This document shows positions 47,296 through 58,650 of a stretch of DNA of 64,000 bases, piece after piece. Made by a program: the position numbers and the translations under genes. Origin of the DNA: Medicago truncatula (Eukaryota; Streptophyta; Magnoliopsida; Fabales; Fabaceae); the NCBI RefSeq assembly GCF_003473485.1, contig NC_053046.1:42927832-42991831 (forward strand). Direction: 5' to 3'. The notes under the pieces were generated by a model that was given only the letters and a program-made list of their open reading frames with translations, was not told the DNA's origin and did no database searches. Every line of letters starts with the position of its first letter. Position 1 is the first letter of the stretch.

Positions 47296-48062
47296 TAGGG
47301 CTGGAAATAAGTCGAGTCGAGTCGAATTTGTTTGAGCTCGGTTTGATAAGAATTGGTTCGGCTCGAAACTCGACTCGAGTTCAAAACGAACCTTTTTTTG
47401 GGCTCGAGTTCGGCTCGTTTAAAGTTCACGAGCAACTCGGTTCGGCTCGTTAGGTTCATTTACTCGAATCACATAATTTTAAAATTTATTTTTTTATTTA
47501 AAAAATTGCATATTTTAAACCTATTAATATTTTCAAAAAAATTATAAATAAAAAAAAAAACTAAAGTAAAGAGGACTCAGCCATTCCACAACCGTGAAAT
47601 AATAGATTGTCCACCTTCGTATCAAAGAGTAGCAAAGCCGCTTCTTTTATAGACAAGTATTGTTGTATCTATCTCAAATACTTTCGATGTGGGACAAAAA
47701 CAAAGTAGTGCAGCTTTGCTAAAACACCATGGCACTACAAGCAACATATTTCCATTGCTAAAAACTATCCAAGTCCACTCTGTTACTATTGTTGTTTTAT
47801 ATTGCTTCTATTATATTTTACTATTAGTTAAATACTATTACCTAGCTTTGTGTGTGTGTGTGTCTATATATATATATAATCGAGTCAGTTCGTGAACCAA
47901 ACGGGTCGAACTACATATAACTCAAGTTCAACTCATTTAGTTAACGAACTTAATCTTTAGCTCAAGTTCGGCTCATTTGGTTCATGAACCAAGTTCAACG
48001 AACTAATTACCGAGTCGAGTTCCGAACTTTATTCGAGTTGTATCGGTTCATTGTCAGCCCTA
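47296..48062. mobile_element. 767-bp nonautonomous hAT element with 8-bp target duplication
   Basis: Ends TAGGGCTG and CAGCCCTA are inverted, flanked by GGGTTAGG at 47288-47295 and 48063-48070. The subterminal regions are crowded with GTCGAGTCGAG / CTCGAGTTCG words in both orientations, as in hAT subterminal binding arrays. No transposase frame; the interior is AT-rich. Confidence 0.88.
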
Positions 48063-48515
48063 GGGTTAGGGAAATCAATAACTGTTAGCAACGTCGTTTT
48101 CTCTTTTTTAACTGATAAAACGTTTGGTCCTTTTTTAACTGTAGTAATTATAGAAGGGAAACAAATATTTAAAAGACTGATGCTAAAAACTATATTTGTG
48201 AAAATTTCTCACGACATAGGGTGTTTATTTCAAGTTATATTTATAGATTCTTGGGATTAAAATCATAAAAATGTACACGCATATGTTTGTTATAAGTTTA
48301 CTAAATTTTATTCTCGGATATAAAATGTTTCTGAAAATAGAAAAAAGAATTCAAAGAAAAAGGTTGGGAATAAAGTTTCCATAAAGATGTGAACAAATTC
48401 ATGTGTAATTATTATAGTCAATATTTTTAAGGTTCTTTGTAATATTATAATGTAAAACAAACATATTTTTTCAAAATACCTTAAAATAAAATTTACATGT
48501 GTATATTCCAAACAA

Positions 48516-48692
48516 TATTAACTAGTGCTCCCGGACACTAGTTAAGAAAAACTAATGTAAAAACTTTGCATTGAGAAATGGTGAATGTTCAACTTTATGA
48601 AAGTTAAAAAATTGTTGTATTTAATAAAAAAATTCTATTTTTACAACATCCTTGACTAGTACCTCAGGGATACTAGTTAACATGACCCATAA
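48516..48692. mobile_element. MITE-like foldback, about 175 bp, NCR unit 2 promoter region
   Basis: Left ATTAACTAGTGCTCCCGG faces right CTCAGGGATACTAGTTAAC, with CACTAGTTAAG and CTTGACTAGT as inner partners. It is absent from the matching place in units 1 and 3 as far as I can align. No certain target duplication. Confidence 0.5.
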
Positions 48693-49004
48693 TTTAACAT
48701 GGTCAAAAAGAAAATCTCTTTACTATCATGAACGGTTAAAAAGAAATGAAAAGTTATGAATAATTAATCAAAGGTAAAAAAAATAAAAAAAATCTATTTT
48801 ACATCATGAAAGGTTGAGAGATTTTACTATCCTGAAAGGGTAAAAAACTATTTTATTAATGATGTGATTGGACTCAAATAATTAATGAACTCCACCAAAA
48901 AAAGAATCGTCATTCTAGAGAATATGACCCCTCCCAGGGATCACAAAAAAATAAAAAATAAATTCATTATTTATAATTTATAGAAAAGCATGAACTTTAT
49001 ACAC

Positions 49005-49012
49005 TATAAATA
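49005..49012 (+). promoter_or_regulatory. Putative TATA box, NCR copy 2
   Basis: TATAAATA in ACTTTATACACTATAAATATC, 43 bp before the ATG. It is identical in copy 3 (55764-55771) and degenerate in copy 1. The short distance would give a very short leader, so the assignment is tentative. Confidence 0.4.
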
Positions 49013-49054
49013 TCAAATCATATTCTATTTTATACAAACAAAGTGAAAACAAAT

Positions 49055-50318
49055 ATGGCTGAAATTCTCAAGGATTTTTATGCTATGAATTTATTTATTT
49101 TCTTAATTATTTTACCAGCAAAAATTCGTGGTGGTAAGCCTTTTTTTTTTTTTTATCCTTTTCACATTTTCTTATTAGTTTGTACACAATCTTTTATAAT
49201 GTTTTAGTTACATTATGTGGTGGCATTTAGGGTGGGTGAGGGAAAGAGTTTTCTACTATGGGAAAGTTTTTTCTTACCATAAGATTAAAGAGGTGCACAG
49301 ATTTTAAAATGGTCTCTCCACACCATATATTTTCTTCCATCATCTTCAACCCTTGAAAATACAAATCTGCAATTCACTCACCAACCCATATCCATTTAAA
49401 ATCAATCTTTTTTGTTAAGATGATTTTGGTCTAACACATTGAATGAATTTTAGAGATACCAATAATTTCGAAAATCGCCCTTTCAATACCCTTTTAACTT
49501 CCTTTTCTATTTCATAAGCAAGCATGACCATTCCTTAAAATAAAATAAAAAAAACAAGCATGGCCATTTTCATTTCTTATGTGTATCGTGTAAGCATGTT
49601 GTTTTCACTTCGTACTTCGTATGTGTAACGTTGTTCTGTTTGCAACATATGGTGTGTGTACTGTGTAATATAATAGAAACAAAATGATAACCCCAAGGAA
49701 AGGAAATGTGCGGATCTAAACATCGTCGGAGAGAGGTGCAGATCTACACACCGGCGACGAGAGGTGCGACGGTGACGTCGACCATAACGACAACATATTC
49801 TTACTTTGATTCCAAAACTCCAAAAGGATGGTTTGACATGCGGTCACTAAGAAAATAGAACGATTATTAACTGAACAAATGATTTCAAATACAATGGAGA
49901 GTATTTAGCTGATTGAAAAGTCAAATAGTAAGATGTGTATATTAGAATTTCGAAAATTCCTTCTGTTCGTGGCTGATTTGCAGATTTGCATGAGGTTGAA
50001 GAAGATGTGGGGAAAATATATGGTGTGGACAGGTCATGGTAAAATCTGTGCACCTATTTAATCTTATGGTTAGAAAAAACTTTCTCGTGGTGAGAAACTC
50101 TTTCCCTCACCCACCCTAAATGCCACCACATTATGTTACCATCTCTTTTCATTACAGAGGTTTTTCAGCGTGTAACTGATGACGGTTGTCCAAAACCTGT
50201 GAACCATTTAAGAGTTGTCAAGTGCATTGAACACATATGTGAGTATGGTTATAATTATCGCCCTGATTTTGCATCCCAGATTCCAGAGAGTACAAAAATG
50301 CCCCGTAAAAGAGAATGA
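49055..50318 (+). CDS. NCR secreted peptide, copy 2, first conserved cysteine lost
   Basis: Exons 49055-49133 and 50158-50318; the intron is 1024 bp because a Mutator-like element sits in it. The join gives 79 residues. The signal peptide (MAEILKDFYAMNLFIFLIIL) is intact. In the mature part the first of the four NCR cysteines is Arg (QRVTDDGC; CGT where copies 1 and 3 have TGT), leaving three: GC, VVKC and HIC. It also has one extra residue in the tail (YGYNYRPDFAS). A second Mutator-like element begins 27 bp after the stop, in the presumed 3' UTR. The frame is otherwise open. Whether it is still expressed is unknown, but with an odd number of core cysteines the usual two disulfides cannot form. 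Confidence 0.85.
49219..50127. mobile_element. 909-bp Mutator-like element in the intron of NCR copy 2
   Basis: Long terminal inverted repeats: GGTGGCATTTAGGGTGGGTG at the left and CACCCACCCTAAATGCCACC at the right, with similarity running about 100 bp inward (AAGATTAAAGAGGTGCACAG versus CTGTGCACCTATTTAATCTT). A 9-bp duplication ACATTATGT lies at 49210-49218 and 50128-50136. NCR copies 1 and 3 have one ACATTATGTTA(T)C here, the empty site. No transposase. Confidence 0.93.
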
Positions 50319-50345
50319 GTTATTATCCAAGAAGCTTAAAAATAA

Positions 50346-51334
50346 GGTGGCATTTACAATGCACAAGACACAAATTTGTGCATCATGCACAAATTGTTTG
50401 ATGAATGAATAATAGCCATTGATATATTATTAATTTAAAGGAACGGCCCAGATTTTATGATGGCAACCTTCTCTTAACTTATTGGTGTTAAACATATCAC
50501 AATAAATTTGACCTCACAAAGAATATTTTATGTACATAATTCCATCCCTACATACCATTGAAAATTCCTATTTTATCCTCTTACCATTTGATTTCATATG
50601 CAGTCTACACTCAATCCTGTTTTTTCATCACCATCTTTCGACAACAACCTCTCATATCCTTTTCCTGTCTTTCTCTTCCAGATCTAGCTTTAATTTAATT
50701 TTGAATTTTGAGTTTTAAATTATATTCTTTTTCCTATGCCCTATTTAAATTTTAACAAAATCAAAATAATTGTTCTACTTCCACACATTCAACAGAAGAG
50801 GAGCATTTTGAAGAGAGAGACCACCACTCACTTATGACCCATAAATCTATAGCTTTGAAAGAGGTGGAAGAATAATCCGTCAATGTTGAAGAGAGTGAAT
50901 AAAGAAAAGATGTGAGTTGTTTGATTTGTTTGTAGAGATGACATTGCAAAAGGGCTTATCGGTTCAGATTTGAAAAAGAAATAAATTATTCAACCTTCAA
51001 AAGTGGGAAATGGAATAAAATCGAACACATTTATTCATTGATGATGATCTTTTTAGAGTTAATGGACAAAACGATTTTGCTGGTGAAATGAATGCATATC
51101 TGAAAATATGAAGAAAATAGAGGCATACAGATTGTTTTTCAAAGCAGAGGTGTATATGAAAACTGGAAAATTAATTAGAGAAACAAATATCTGATATTCT
51201 GCATTAATATATTAAAATATGATTTGGGATTTTTTTAGTTTTTTAACTAGCAGGTGATCAACTGCCAGCTGTCCTTCCAAACCATATTTGTGTATCATGC
51301 ATAAATTTGTGTCTTGTGCATTGTAAATACCACC
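50346..51334. mobile_element. 989-bp Mutator-like element in the 3' region of NCR copy 2
   Basis: Terminal inverted repeats of about 45 bp: GGTGGCATTTACAATGCACA at the left and TGTGCATTGTAAATACCACC (differing by one base) at the right. Flanked by TAAAAATAA at 50337-50345 and 51335-51343. Units 1 and 3 read AGAAGCTAAAATAA(T)AAATGTG across this point without the element. It shares the outer GGTGGCATTTA with the intron element but differs inside. No transposase. Confidence 0.93.
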
Positions 51335-51744
51335 TAAAAATAAATGTGAAATATACCTTATGATAGAATATTTCAAAAGATGTCATCTAAATATTGTATG
51401 GATACCCAAAAAAGTTATTATTTTTTCTTTTCCTAACTTCAGGAACCTTTCATTTATGATTATATATGTACTTTAAAGTGATGATAAGACAACCGAAGAG
51501 TATTATTTATATTTCCTTCTTCTCTCTCTTAATTTTAAGAGTATCACGATGGCATCCAATTGAGGAATATCACACCTTATTTTCAGTCCAACAACCTATA
51601 AGAATGACTTTGATAGTTAGGTCGAAAATATTTTTTTTATCTTACTTTAAATCCTATTTTTATTTTCATGTCATAATATTATTATACTTATCATTTTCAA
51701 ACTCTTCAATTTATTTTTCTCTTACCTTTTAATGACATCTAATA

Positions 51745-52395
51745 GTAGCCAATTTTGCTTTTCTAAACTTGCGATTTACTCTAGTCTCTAGCCCACGTGT
51801 ATATTTGTTGACTAAAATTCCCCAAAGTGTATTCAACAACCACTGAGATAATTATTCCATTGAAATTCAAAATTTCGATCGTGTTTTTTGAAGATCAATT
51901 GATCAAATATTTATAAAGATGAATCACGAAAATATCTTTTTCTATTTTACTTTTTTACGGGATCACCAAAACACTTTGTTTCTATATTTTAGACCATCGG
52001 ATTGTCTAAATTAAATGGCTGAGATTTAATGTAAGTTTTTTGACTTTCATCTGGTGTCAATGGATCCTAACTCTAAAATAAATAGATATTTCAATTGTTT
52101 GTTGGTTAATGGAGGGAAATTATTATTTTTTTGTGACTAAACGGAGGCGTACTTAATGATATTTGGATCTGTAGATATCGATATCTATTAATTAGTAAAT
52201 TACAAAAAATACAATATTGCTTAAATATAAAAATTATCAACATCAAAGAAATCCTAACATAATTTCCTAATATGTATTATTTTTTTCATTAAAAAATTTA
52301 TTTTAAAATTTAAAGTATAAAATATAAAGTATTAATATTTTTATGTTTAATACTCTTTTTTGTAACAAAAGAGAATGAATAAATTTTATGTAATC
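51745..52395. other. Spacer between NCR unit 2 and a LINE relic, nothing identified
   Basis: AT-rich; no believable frame and no clear repeat structure. Confidence 0.4.
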
Positions 52396-52397
52396 TT

Positions 52398-53240
52398 TTT
52401 TTTTTTTTATTAAATTAAACTTATATCATTTCATTTCTCACAATATGGGAAATACAAGATGGAATCAACTCGAAAACTTGATGATTAGCGTTATATTGTG
52501 ACGCCCTTGCTAATCAATGAGCAACATAATTAGCTTGTCTCCTAACAAAATTTATCTCAAAGTTTGGATATTGAATTAAAAGTGACCTACATAGGCTTAA
52601 TAAATTGCCGAATTCAGACTGACTCACCGATCTATCACCAATGTCGTCTACCACTAGCTTGCAATCCAGCTCAATTGACACTTTTGATAACCCCAACTCA
52701 CCAAGCCAAATTATAGCTTCCTTCAACCCAATTGCTTATGCTTCCATTGGAGGTTGACTTCCTTCAAACCATTTGGTTAGCGCTTTGATAAAATGTTCCC
52801 GAGTGTCTCAAATACACATTCCAATACCAAAACGCCATTGATCATAGAAAATGGCAGCGTCCACATTACACTTCACATAACCCTTTGCTGGTGGTTTCCA
52901 ATTCGTATCCGTAACAATCTGTTGTACAGCAGGAGTTGCCTTGTTGACTCGAACAGATAGCCATTCCCTTAACGTGTCCCGCGCTAGCTGAATGGATATG
53001 TGTGGCTCCTTCACCTCGTCATGCCACACCTTTTCGTTACATCTCCGCCATAGACACCACATGATCATGATGATATATGTCACCGCATCTTTGGATAACC
53101 TGCAGAAAATTGAAAAGAACAGGTCTGCAAAATCAGCTGCATTGTTGACAGAACCAGCAATTGTTTCCCACAGTCCCGCTTCCATCCAGATTTGTTTTGC
53201 TTTCCCACATCCGACAAAAATGTGCCATTCATAATTAATG
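52398..53240 (-). pseudogene. 5'-truncated LINE 3' end with RNase H domain
   Basis: Reads on the minus strand: MWCLWRRCNEKVWHDE, then KWKPP-like PPAKGYVKCNVDAA (start of RNase H), a stop after FGIGMCI, EAIIWLGELGLSKVSIELDC, VVDDIGDRSVS and FEINFVRRQANYVAH. It then ends in a poly(A) run seen as T's at 52398-52410. Two in-frame stops break it. A loose direct repeat (ATGTAATCTT at 52389, ATGTTAATCTT at 53238) may be the target duplication. It has no function of its own. Confidence 0.8.
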
Positions 53241-53244
53241 TTAA

Positions 53245-54135
53245 TCTTTGGATATATATAACACGTTATAGCTATTCAAAATACAATAAAAAAATCACAA
53301 CAAATACTGTTGGGTAAGATTTTGGCTTCTTAAAAAAATATCACGATAAATGTTTTTATGAGTTAAAAACTATTTTTTTAAGAAGGCAAACTGACTCTTT
53401 TAAATTGAAAACGGAGATACTTTAAGATGAGTACACTCTAAGATTCAAACAAACATCACCGGATCATCTCAAGTGGGATTATGAGTTAAAATTATATTTA
53501 ATTACTACAACAAAGTTGATAAATCGTCTTTCTATGGAAGAACTCCTATGATTTTACCACCACAAGTTGATACTTGACAAGTCAAATCATCAAAGTGATA
53601 CTTCGCTAATAAATTTTTCTTTTCTCAAAAAAGTTTATTCTCTTGTTACGAAGATTTAGACATTCTTAATCAAGAAAATCACAATTGCTTGTGGGGAGGT
53701 CTTGTGTTGGAATTTGAAAGTTGATTTTGTATTGATTTATGTCGGACGAAGTGCGGATGTGGTGGAAGGTTGTGGCAGGGGCTGATATGGTTGTTGCTCA
53801 ATTGATCCTAGTTATGGGTTTTGTTTGCTTGTTGTTTGGAAATCATATTGATGTAGCGGCTTGTGGATGTGGACATATTTTAGTGGTCTTTTAGGTTGGG
53901 GGTTGGAGCCATTGTTAATGTTCATGAGAGTTTGTGCGGTTTGATTTGGTCGTTTTACGTAGTTGTTTGGGTGTTGTTGGTAGCTCTTTGTGGGTGATCT
54001 ATATGGATTTTATTTGCGAGTTTTTATACTCGAACTTTGCTTTGTCTAAATCTCTCTTTTTGGATGTTCCGTATATGTATGACATTGTTGATTAGTAAAT
54101 CTTTTTCACTTGTCTTTGTTCGTTTGAAGAAGAAT
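53245..54135. other. Spacer with G/T-rich segment, possible LINE 3' UTR
   Basis: 53690-54090 is unusually rich in GTTTG/GGTTG words, like the 3' UTR of LINEs, but has no coding remnant I can anchor. The rest is featureless. Confidence 0.35.
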
Positions 54136-54944
54136 TTGTTATTAATACTTTTGTCTAGTAAGGACTATATGTGATTATGTTCCCTTAATTCTTTAAAATT
54201 TTCATTTACCTCGTCCAAACACACTCTAAACATTAAAGTATATAAGTCATCTCATTTATATAGTTGCCTTAACATATACAATATATTACACATGTTTGAC
54301 AAACCCTTTATATAATACCAAACATCTATTTTTCAATCTAACGTGAGACTATACTCTCTCCTGATATACCAACAATAATATAGTGGTGATATATGTTTTT
54401 GCATAGCAACGATGCGGCTTTAAAGTTAACAATTGGTAAGTAATTAATCAGTACCAACAAAAAGAATGAAGACTTTTACTTTTATTTCTAAAAACTATGG
54501 ACATTTCATTTTCACACTCTTAAATGAATTATCATCATTTTGAAATTGAAAATGACTAGTTTGATCTTTCCCTTTTGTAGAGAGCAACATCAATGTGGGT
54601 GAGATCTTAGAGGATACATCCAAATTTCGTGGGACTTACTCACAAGTTACAAGGCAAAAACTACATAATATAGCAGTAATTGGAGGGAGCTTTGTGGTGG
54701 TTTAGCAACGTGGTTTCTCTTTTTTCGTTGATAAAACGTTTGGTCCTTTCTTTCTATTTAACTATAGTAATTATAGAGGGAATACAAATATTTAAAAGAC
54801 TAATGCTAAAAACTATATTCGTGAAAATTCGAGTGAAAATCTCTCACGACATATATCATAGCTGTTTTTTTTATTCAATGGTTTTGTCAAAAAAAAAAAA
54901 AAAATAACACAAAACGTTACACTTTGTGCTTAAACATATTCTTA

Positions 54945-55283
54945 GGATGCATTTGATTCGCTAAAAAATGAAAGACAGGACAGAACAATTTTAGTTGTCC
55001 AGTGTTTGATTTGTAAAACTGTTTCAGTACAGGACAAACTGGAGGCAATAAACAGGACAAAAACTCATATTTTTGTCCCTCACCAAACCACAACACAACT
55101 TTTTGTCTCACGTACAAATTGTCTAAAATACTAAAATAACATTTTGTCCCCCAAAAATCGTATAAAACATAAAATTACTCAATGCCATAAAATATTTGTC
55201 ATGTGTTGTTCTGCCTTGTGTTGTACTGTTCTATTTTATACTGTTCTGTCCAGTACTTACTGTTTTGTAAACCAAACACACCC
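54945..55283. mobile_element. Harbinger-like MITE, degenerate ends
   Basis: GGATGCATTTGATTCG at the left faces AACCAAACACACCC at the right. The flanks are TTA and TCA, compatible with a mutated TTA target duplication. The interior repeats CAGGACA / TGTCC and CTGTTCTGTCC words. It lies between block A and the NCR promoter region of unit 3; unit 1 reads straight through here (ACTAACATATACAATGG). Confidence 0.65.
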
Positions 55284-55763
55284 TCAATATACAATGGTGA
55301 ATTATTCTAATAAATAACTTTAACATGGTCAAAAAGAAAATCCCTTTACTATCATGAACGGTTAAAAAGTGATGAAAAGTTATGAGTAATTAATGAAAGG
55401 TAAAAAATATTCTATTTTACTTCATGAAAGGTTAAGAAACTTTACTATCATGAAAGGTTAAGAAATTATTTTTTCTTTTTTTTTCAATAGTCTAGTGGGT
55501 AGATCACATACTTTTTAAAGTGATTAAGAAACTATTTTATTAATGGAGTGATTGGACTCACATGATTAATGAACTTCACCAAATAACAAATCGTTCAAAA
55601 GAATGCGATTTCAATTTTTGTGTGCAATAACTCTTGATCAGGCCATATTTATTTTACGGCCGAACGTTGAATTACTATGACCCCTTCCCATGAAAATCAG
55701 ATGGTTAACAAAAAAAATCATTATTTATAAATTACTCCATAGAAGAGCATGAACTTTATACAC

Positions 55764-55771
55764 TATAAATA
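55764..55771 (+). promoter_or_regulatory. Putative TATA box, NCR copy 3
   Basis: TATAAATA in the same context as copy 2, 43 bp before the ATG at 55814. Confidence 0.4.
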
Positions 55772-55813
55772 TCAAATCATATTCTATTTTATACAAGCAA
55801 ATTAGAAACAAAT

Positions 55814-56171
55814 ATGGCCGAAATTCTCAAGTGTTTTTATACTATGAATTTATTTATTTTCTTAATTATTTTACCAGCGAAAATCCGTGGTGGTAAGCCT
55901 TTTTTTTTTTTTTTTTTTTATCCTTTTCACATTTTCTTCTTTACTTCATAGTTCCGTACATAATATTTGATAATGTTTTAGTAACATTATGTTATCATCT
56001 CTTTTCATTACAGAACATATTCAATGTGTAATTGATGACGATTGTCCAAAATCTTTGAACAAGTTATTAATTATCAAGTGCATTAATCATGTATGTCAGT
56101 ATGTTGGTAATCTCCCTGATTTTGCATCCCAGATCCCAAAGAGTACGAAAATGCCCTACAAAGGAGAATGA
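55814..56171 (+). CDS. NCR secreted peptide, copy 3
   Basis: Exons 55814-55892 and 56014-56171 with a 121-bp GT-AG intron; 78 residues. Signal peptide MAEILKCFYTMNLFIFLIIL. Mature part with the full C-x5-C-x11-C-x4-C spacing (QCVIDDDC, IIKC, HVC) and the same conserved tail (NLPDFASQIPKSTKMP). Predicted to be a secreted nodule peptide like copy 1. Most substitutions against copy 1 lie in the mature domain (for example K-S-L-N for K-P-V-N, L-L-I-I for L-R-V-I), while the signal peptide is conserved except for N-to-C and A-to-T changes. Confidence 0.9.
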
Positions 56172-56861
56172 GTTATTGTCCAAGAAGCTAAAATAAATAA
56201 ATGTGAAAATATACCTTATGATAGGAGATATTCCAAAAGATGTCATTTAAATATTGTATTTGAACCCAAAAAAAAAATTCTTTTCCAAAGTTCAGGAACC
56301 TTTCATTTATGATTATGTAATTTAAAGTGATGATAAAGACAACAAAGTGTATTATTTATATTTCCTTCTTCTCTCTTAATTTTAGAAGTATCACGATGGC
56401 AGCAATTGAAGAATATCACACCTTATTTTCAGTCCCGCCACCTATAAGAATGACTTTGATAGTTAGGTCGAAGATGTTTTTGTTACCTTACTTTAAATCC
56501 TATTTTAATTTTCATGTCATAATATTATTATACTTATCATTTTCAAACTCTTTAATTTATATTTCTCTTGCCTTTTTTAATGACATCTAATAGTGTTAGA
56601 AGCTCTGCTGAGTTTTTTAGAAGTTAAGAATACTATAACGCCTCTACAAAATTATAACTATCCACTACACAATAACAATAAAGAAATCCTAACATAAGTT
56701 ACCCCTCTAAATTTTCAAAAATTGCAAACTGTTCCCTATTTTCTAAATTTAAAAATTTGCCAATTTTTTTTAAAAATTTTATAAAAATAGCCCAAAAATT
56801 ATAACAATGAAAATTTGAAGATAATTAAGTTGAATCATTTGAGTTGCGTAGAGTTTTTTTT

Positions 56862-56930
56862 GGTGGTCGGAGTTTGAAACCTTGATTTTGCAAATATTAT
56901 ACATTATCCCTACCGATGAGTTGCATAAAC
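56862..56930 (-). mobile_element. Degenerate tRNA-derived SINE 5' part
   Basis: On the minus strand GCAACTCATCGGTAGGGATA (A-box-like) is followed by AAGGTTTCAAACTCC (B-box-like, degraded) and GACCACC. This is the tRNA-related head of a plant SINE without its tail. Confidence 0.5.
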
Positions 56931-57289
56931 TTTTAATTCTAAACTCTTTAAAATTTCTTTTTTTTTAATAATCTAAATTAGTCCACTCAAATTGACACCA
57001 GATCTCTTTAAAATTTCTATTTACCACATCTCGTCATTCTTTAAATGTCAATTTATATAACTCATCTCACTTATATAGAATTCAAACATCTATTTTTCTT
57101 CCCGATTCATACTCTCTCTTGAAATACCAACAATAATAAGGGATGGAAGTGGCTGATACTTTTGCAGAGCAACGAGGATATAATAGAAGTCTTACAATGA
57201 AGTAAAGGATCTTAAATAATTTTAGAGAATGGTCTAACTTGCAGCTTTTAAGTTGACAATTGGTAAGTAATCACTAATCAGTACTAACA

Positions 57290-58460
57290 AAAAGAATGAT
57301 AGACTATTAGTTTTATTTCTGAAAAAGATCCAAGAATTTCTCAATTACTTGATACAATAATAAATGCCTTGACATAGATATGGTAGAAAACAAAAAACAT
57401 TTCATTTTCATACTCTTAAATGAATTTTCATCATATAGAGGATAAATTGACCCCAAGTGATCCTCTAAACAAAAGTGAAGTCAAATCATTTAGAAATTGA
57501 AAGGGACTTTGTTTGATCTATCACTTTTGTAGAGAGCAACATCAATGTGGATGAGATCTTTGAGGATACTTCCAAATTAGGTGTGACCTACTCACAAGTC
57601 ACATGGCAAAAACTACATTAGTAGTAAACTCTAGTTTTCAAATTGTCTTCAATCGGCAAATCCCTGTATTCATGCAGTCGACACATCAATGGTATTTGTA
57701 TCAAGATCAAATGATTTTAATTTTACCGTAGATTTTGATTTTGTTTTTAAAAACTAGCACATATATTTAAATTTAAATTGTCCGATCTCGATCAAATGTC
57801 CACTGATGTAGCGATTGCATGAATGCATTGATTACCGACGACAGTCAATCCGAAATTTAAACTCTAAACTTGAAGATATATTACTTCCAGAAGAAACGAC
57901 CGTCCTTGAAAGTACAGCTTCATCATTCATGCATGAATAACTAAAGCAAATAATACAATAAAAACAAAGAAAGCAAATTAGAGATGAATGAAGGATAATG
58001 AAAGCTACATAGCATGTTATGAGTCCACGTACGTGTGGTTGTATCATATGGCGAGGGTTGCTCTTATAGTATAAATTATTGATTGTCATGGTTTAGAGAA
58101 GTCATTTTCTGATGTAGTATAAAACTAAGCACATGAACGTGTATGCATGAATTGCATATTGATGAAGACATGCAATTGATATGATTTTTCATTTGATCGT
58201 ACCAATAATGCATATTTTATACTCAATAATGAAGTGGGTCTAAGAGTTTTGCAACAAAATCAAGTACTCCTATATAACCTTTTTTTAATCACCTATTCTG
58301 CCATTCCCTCAAGCATTCAATTTTCCAATCAGTTCACAATTCAAAATAATCACAATCAACTCTCCCAGATAATCAATATACATACAAATAGAGAATTGAA
58401 AGAAAAAAATAGCAGTTCCTCTTGGAAATAGAGAATTTGGTCATGTTCACCGTGAAATTG
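57290..58460. repeat. Duplicated flank blocks A+B, copy 2
   Basis: Same word order as 27028-28100: CCAAGTGATCCTCTAAAC, AGAAATTGAAAGGGACTT, AGCAACATCAATGTGGATGA, then GTGTGGTTGTATCATATGGC, AATAATGCAT, GAAGTGGGTCTAA and CAATCAGTTCACAATTCAAA. It leads directly into block C (58465-58585) and the second acidic membrane protein gene. Confidence 0.8.
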
Positions 58461-58650
58461 GAAATAATACTGATCTGACAACTGGCTAATACTTACACTC
58501 CAAGTACCTATCAATCGTTCATGACAAAATGCATGAATAGATGTAAGCATTGGCATAGTGCCTAACATGCCATCTGCTTAATTATTTTGCAGCCATGGAA
58601 AATTTTCGTAATAATTAGGTGAAGTCTCATTTTCGTCTCTCACAAAAATA

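Larger units (their letters stand above)
48063..51740 (+). repeat. NCR duplication unit 2 (enlarged by two Mutator-like elements)
   Basis: Upstream words ATAAAACGTTTGGTCC, GTAATTATAGA(A)GGGAA and CTCACGACATA match 54735-54855 of unit 3. The gene and 3' flank (GATGTCATCTAAATATTGTATGG, GGCATCCAATTGAGGAATATC) match units 1 and 3. Without the insertions it is about the size of the others. Confidence 0.85.
54140..56590 (+). repeat. NCR duplication unit 3
   Basis: Contains block A words (54466-54660), the unit 2 words (54735-54855), the shared CAATGGTGAATTATTCTAATA upstream region (55290), the gene and the 3' flank ending AATGACATCTAATAG at 56579, also seen after unit 2 (51731). Confidence 0.85.

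Noticed and set aside
55480-55530. T-run followed by CAATAGTCTAGTGGGTAGATCAC as a SINE tail
   Set aside because: Too short, and no A/B box is attached; may be a SINE scrap but cannot be bounded.
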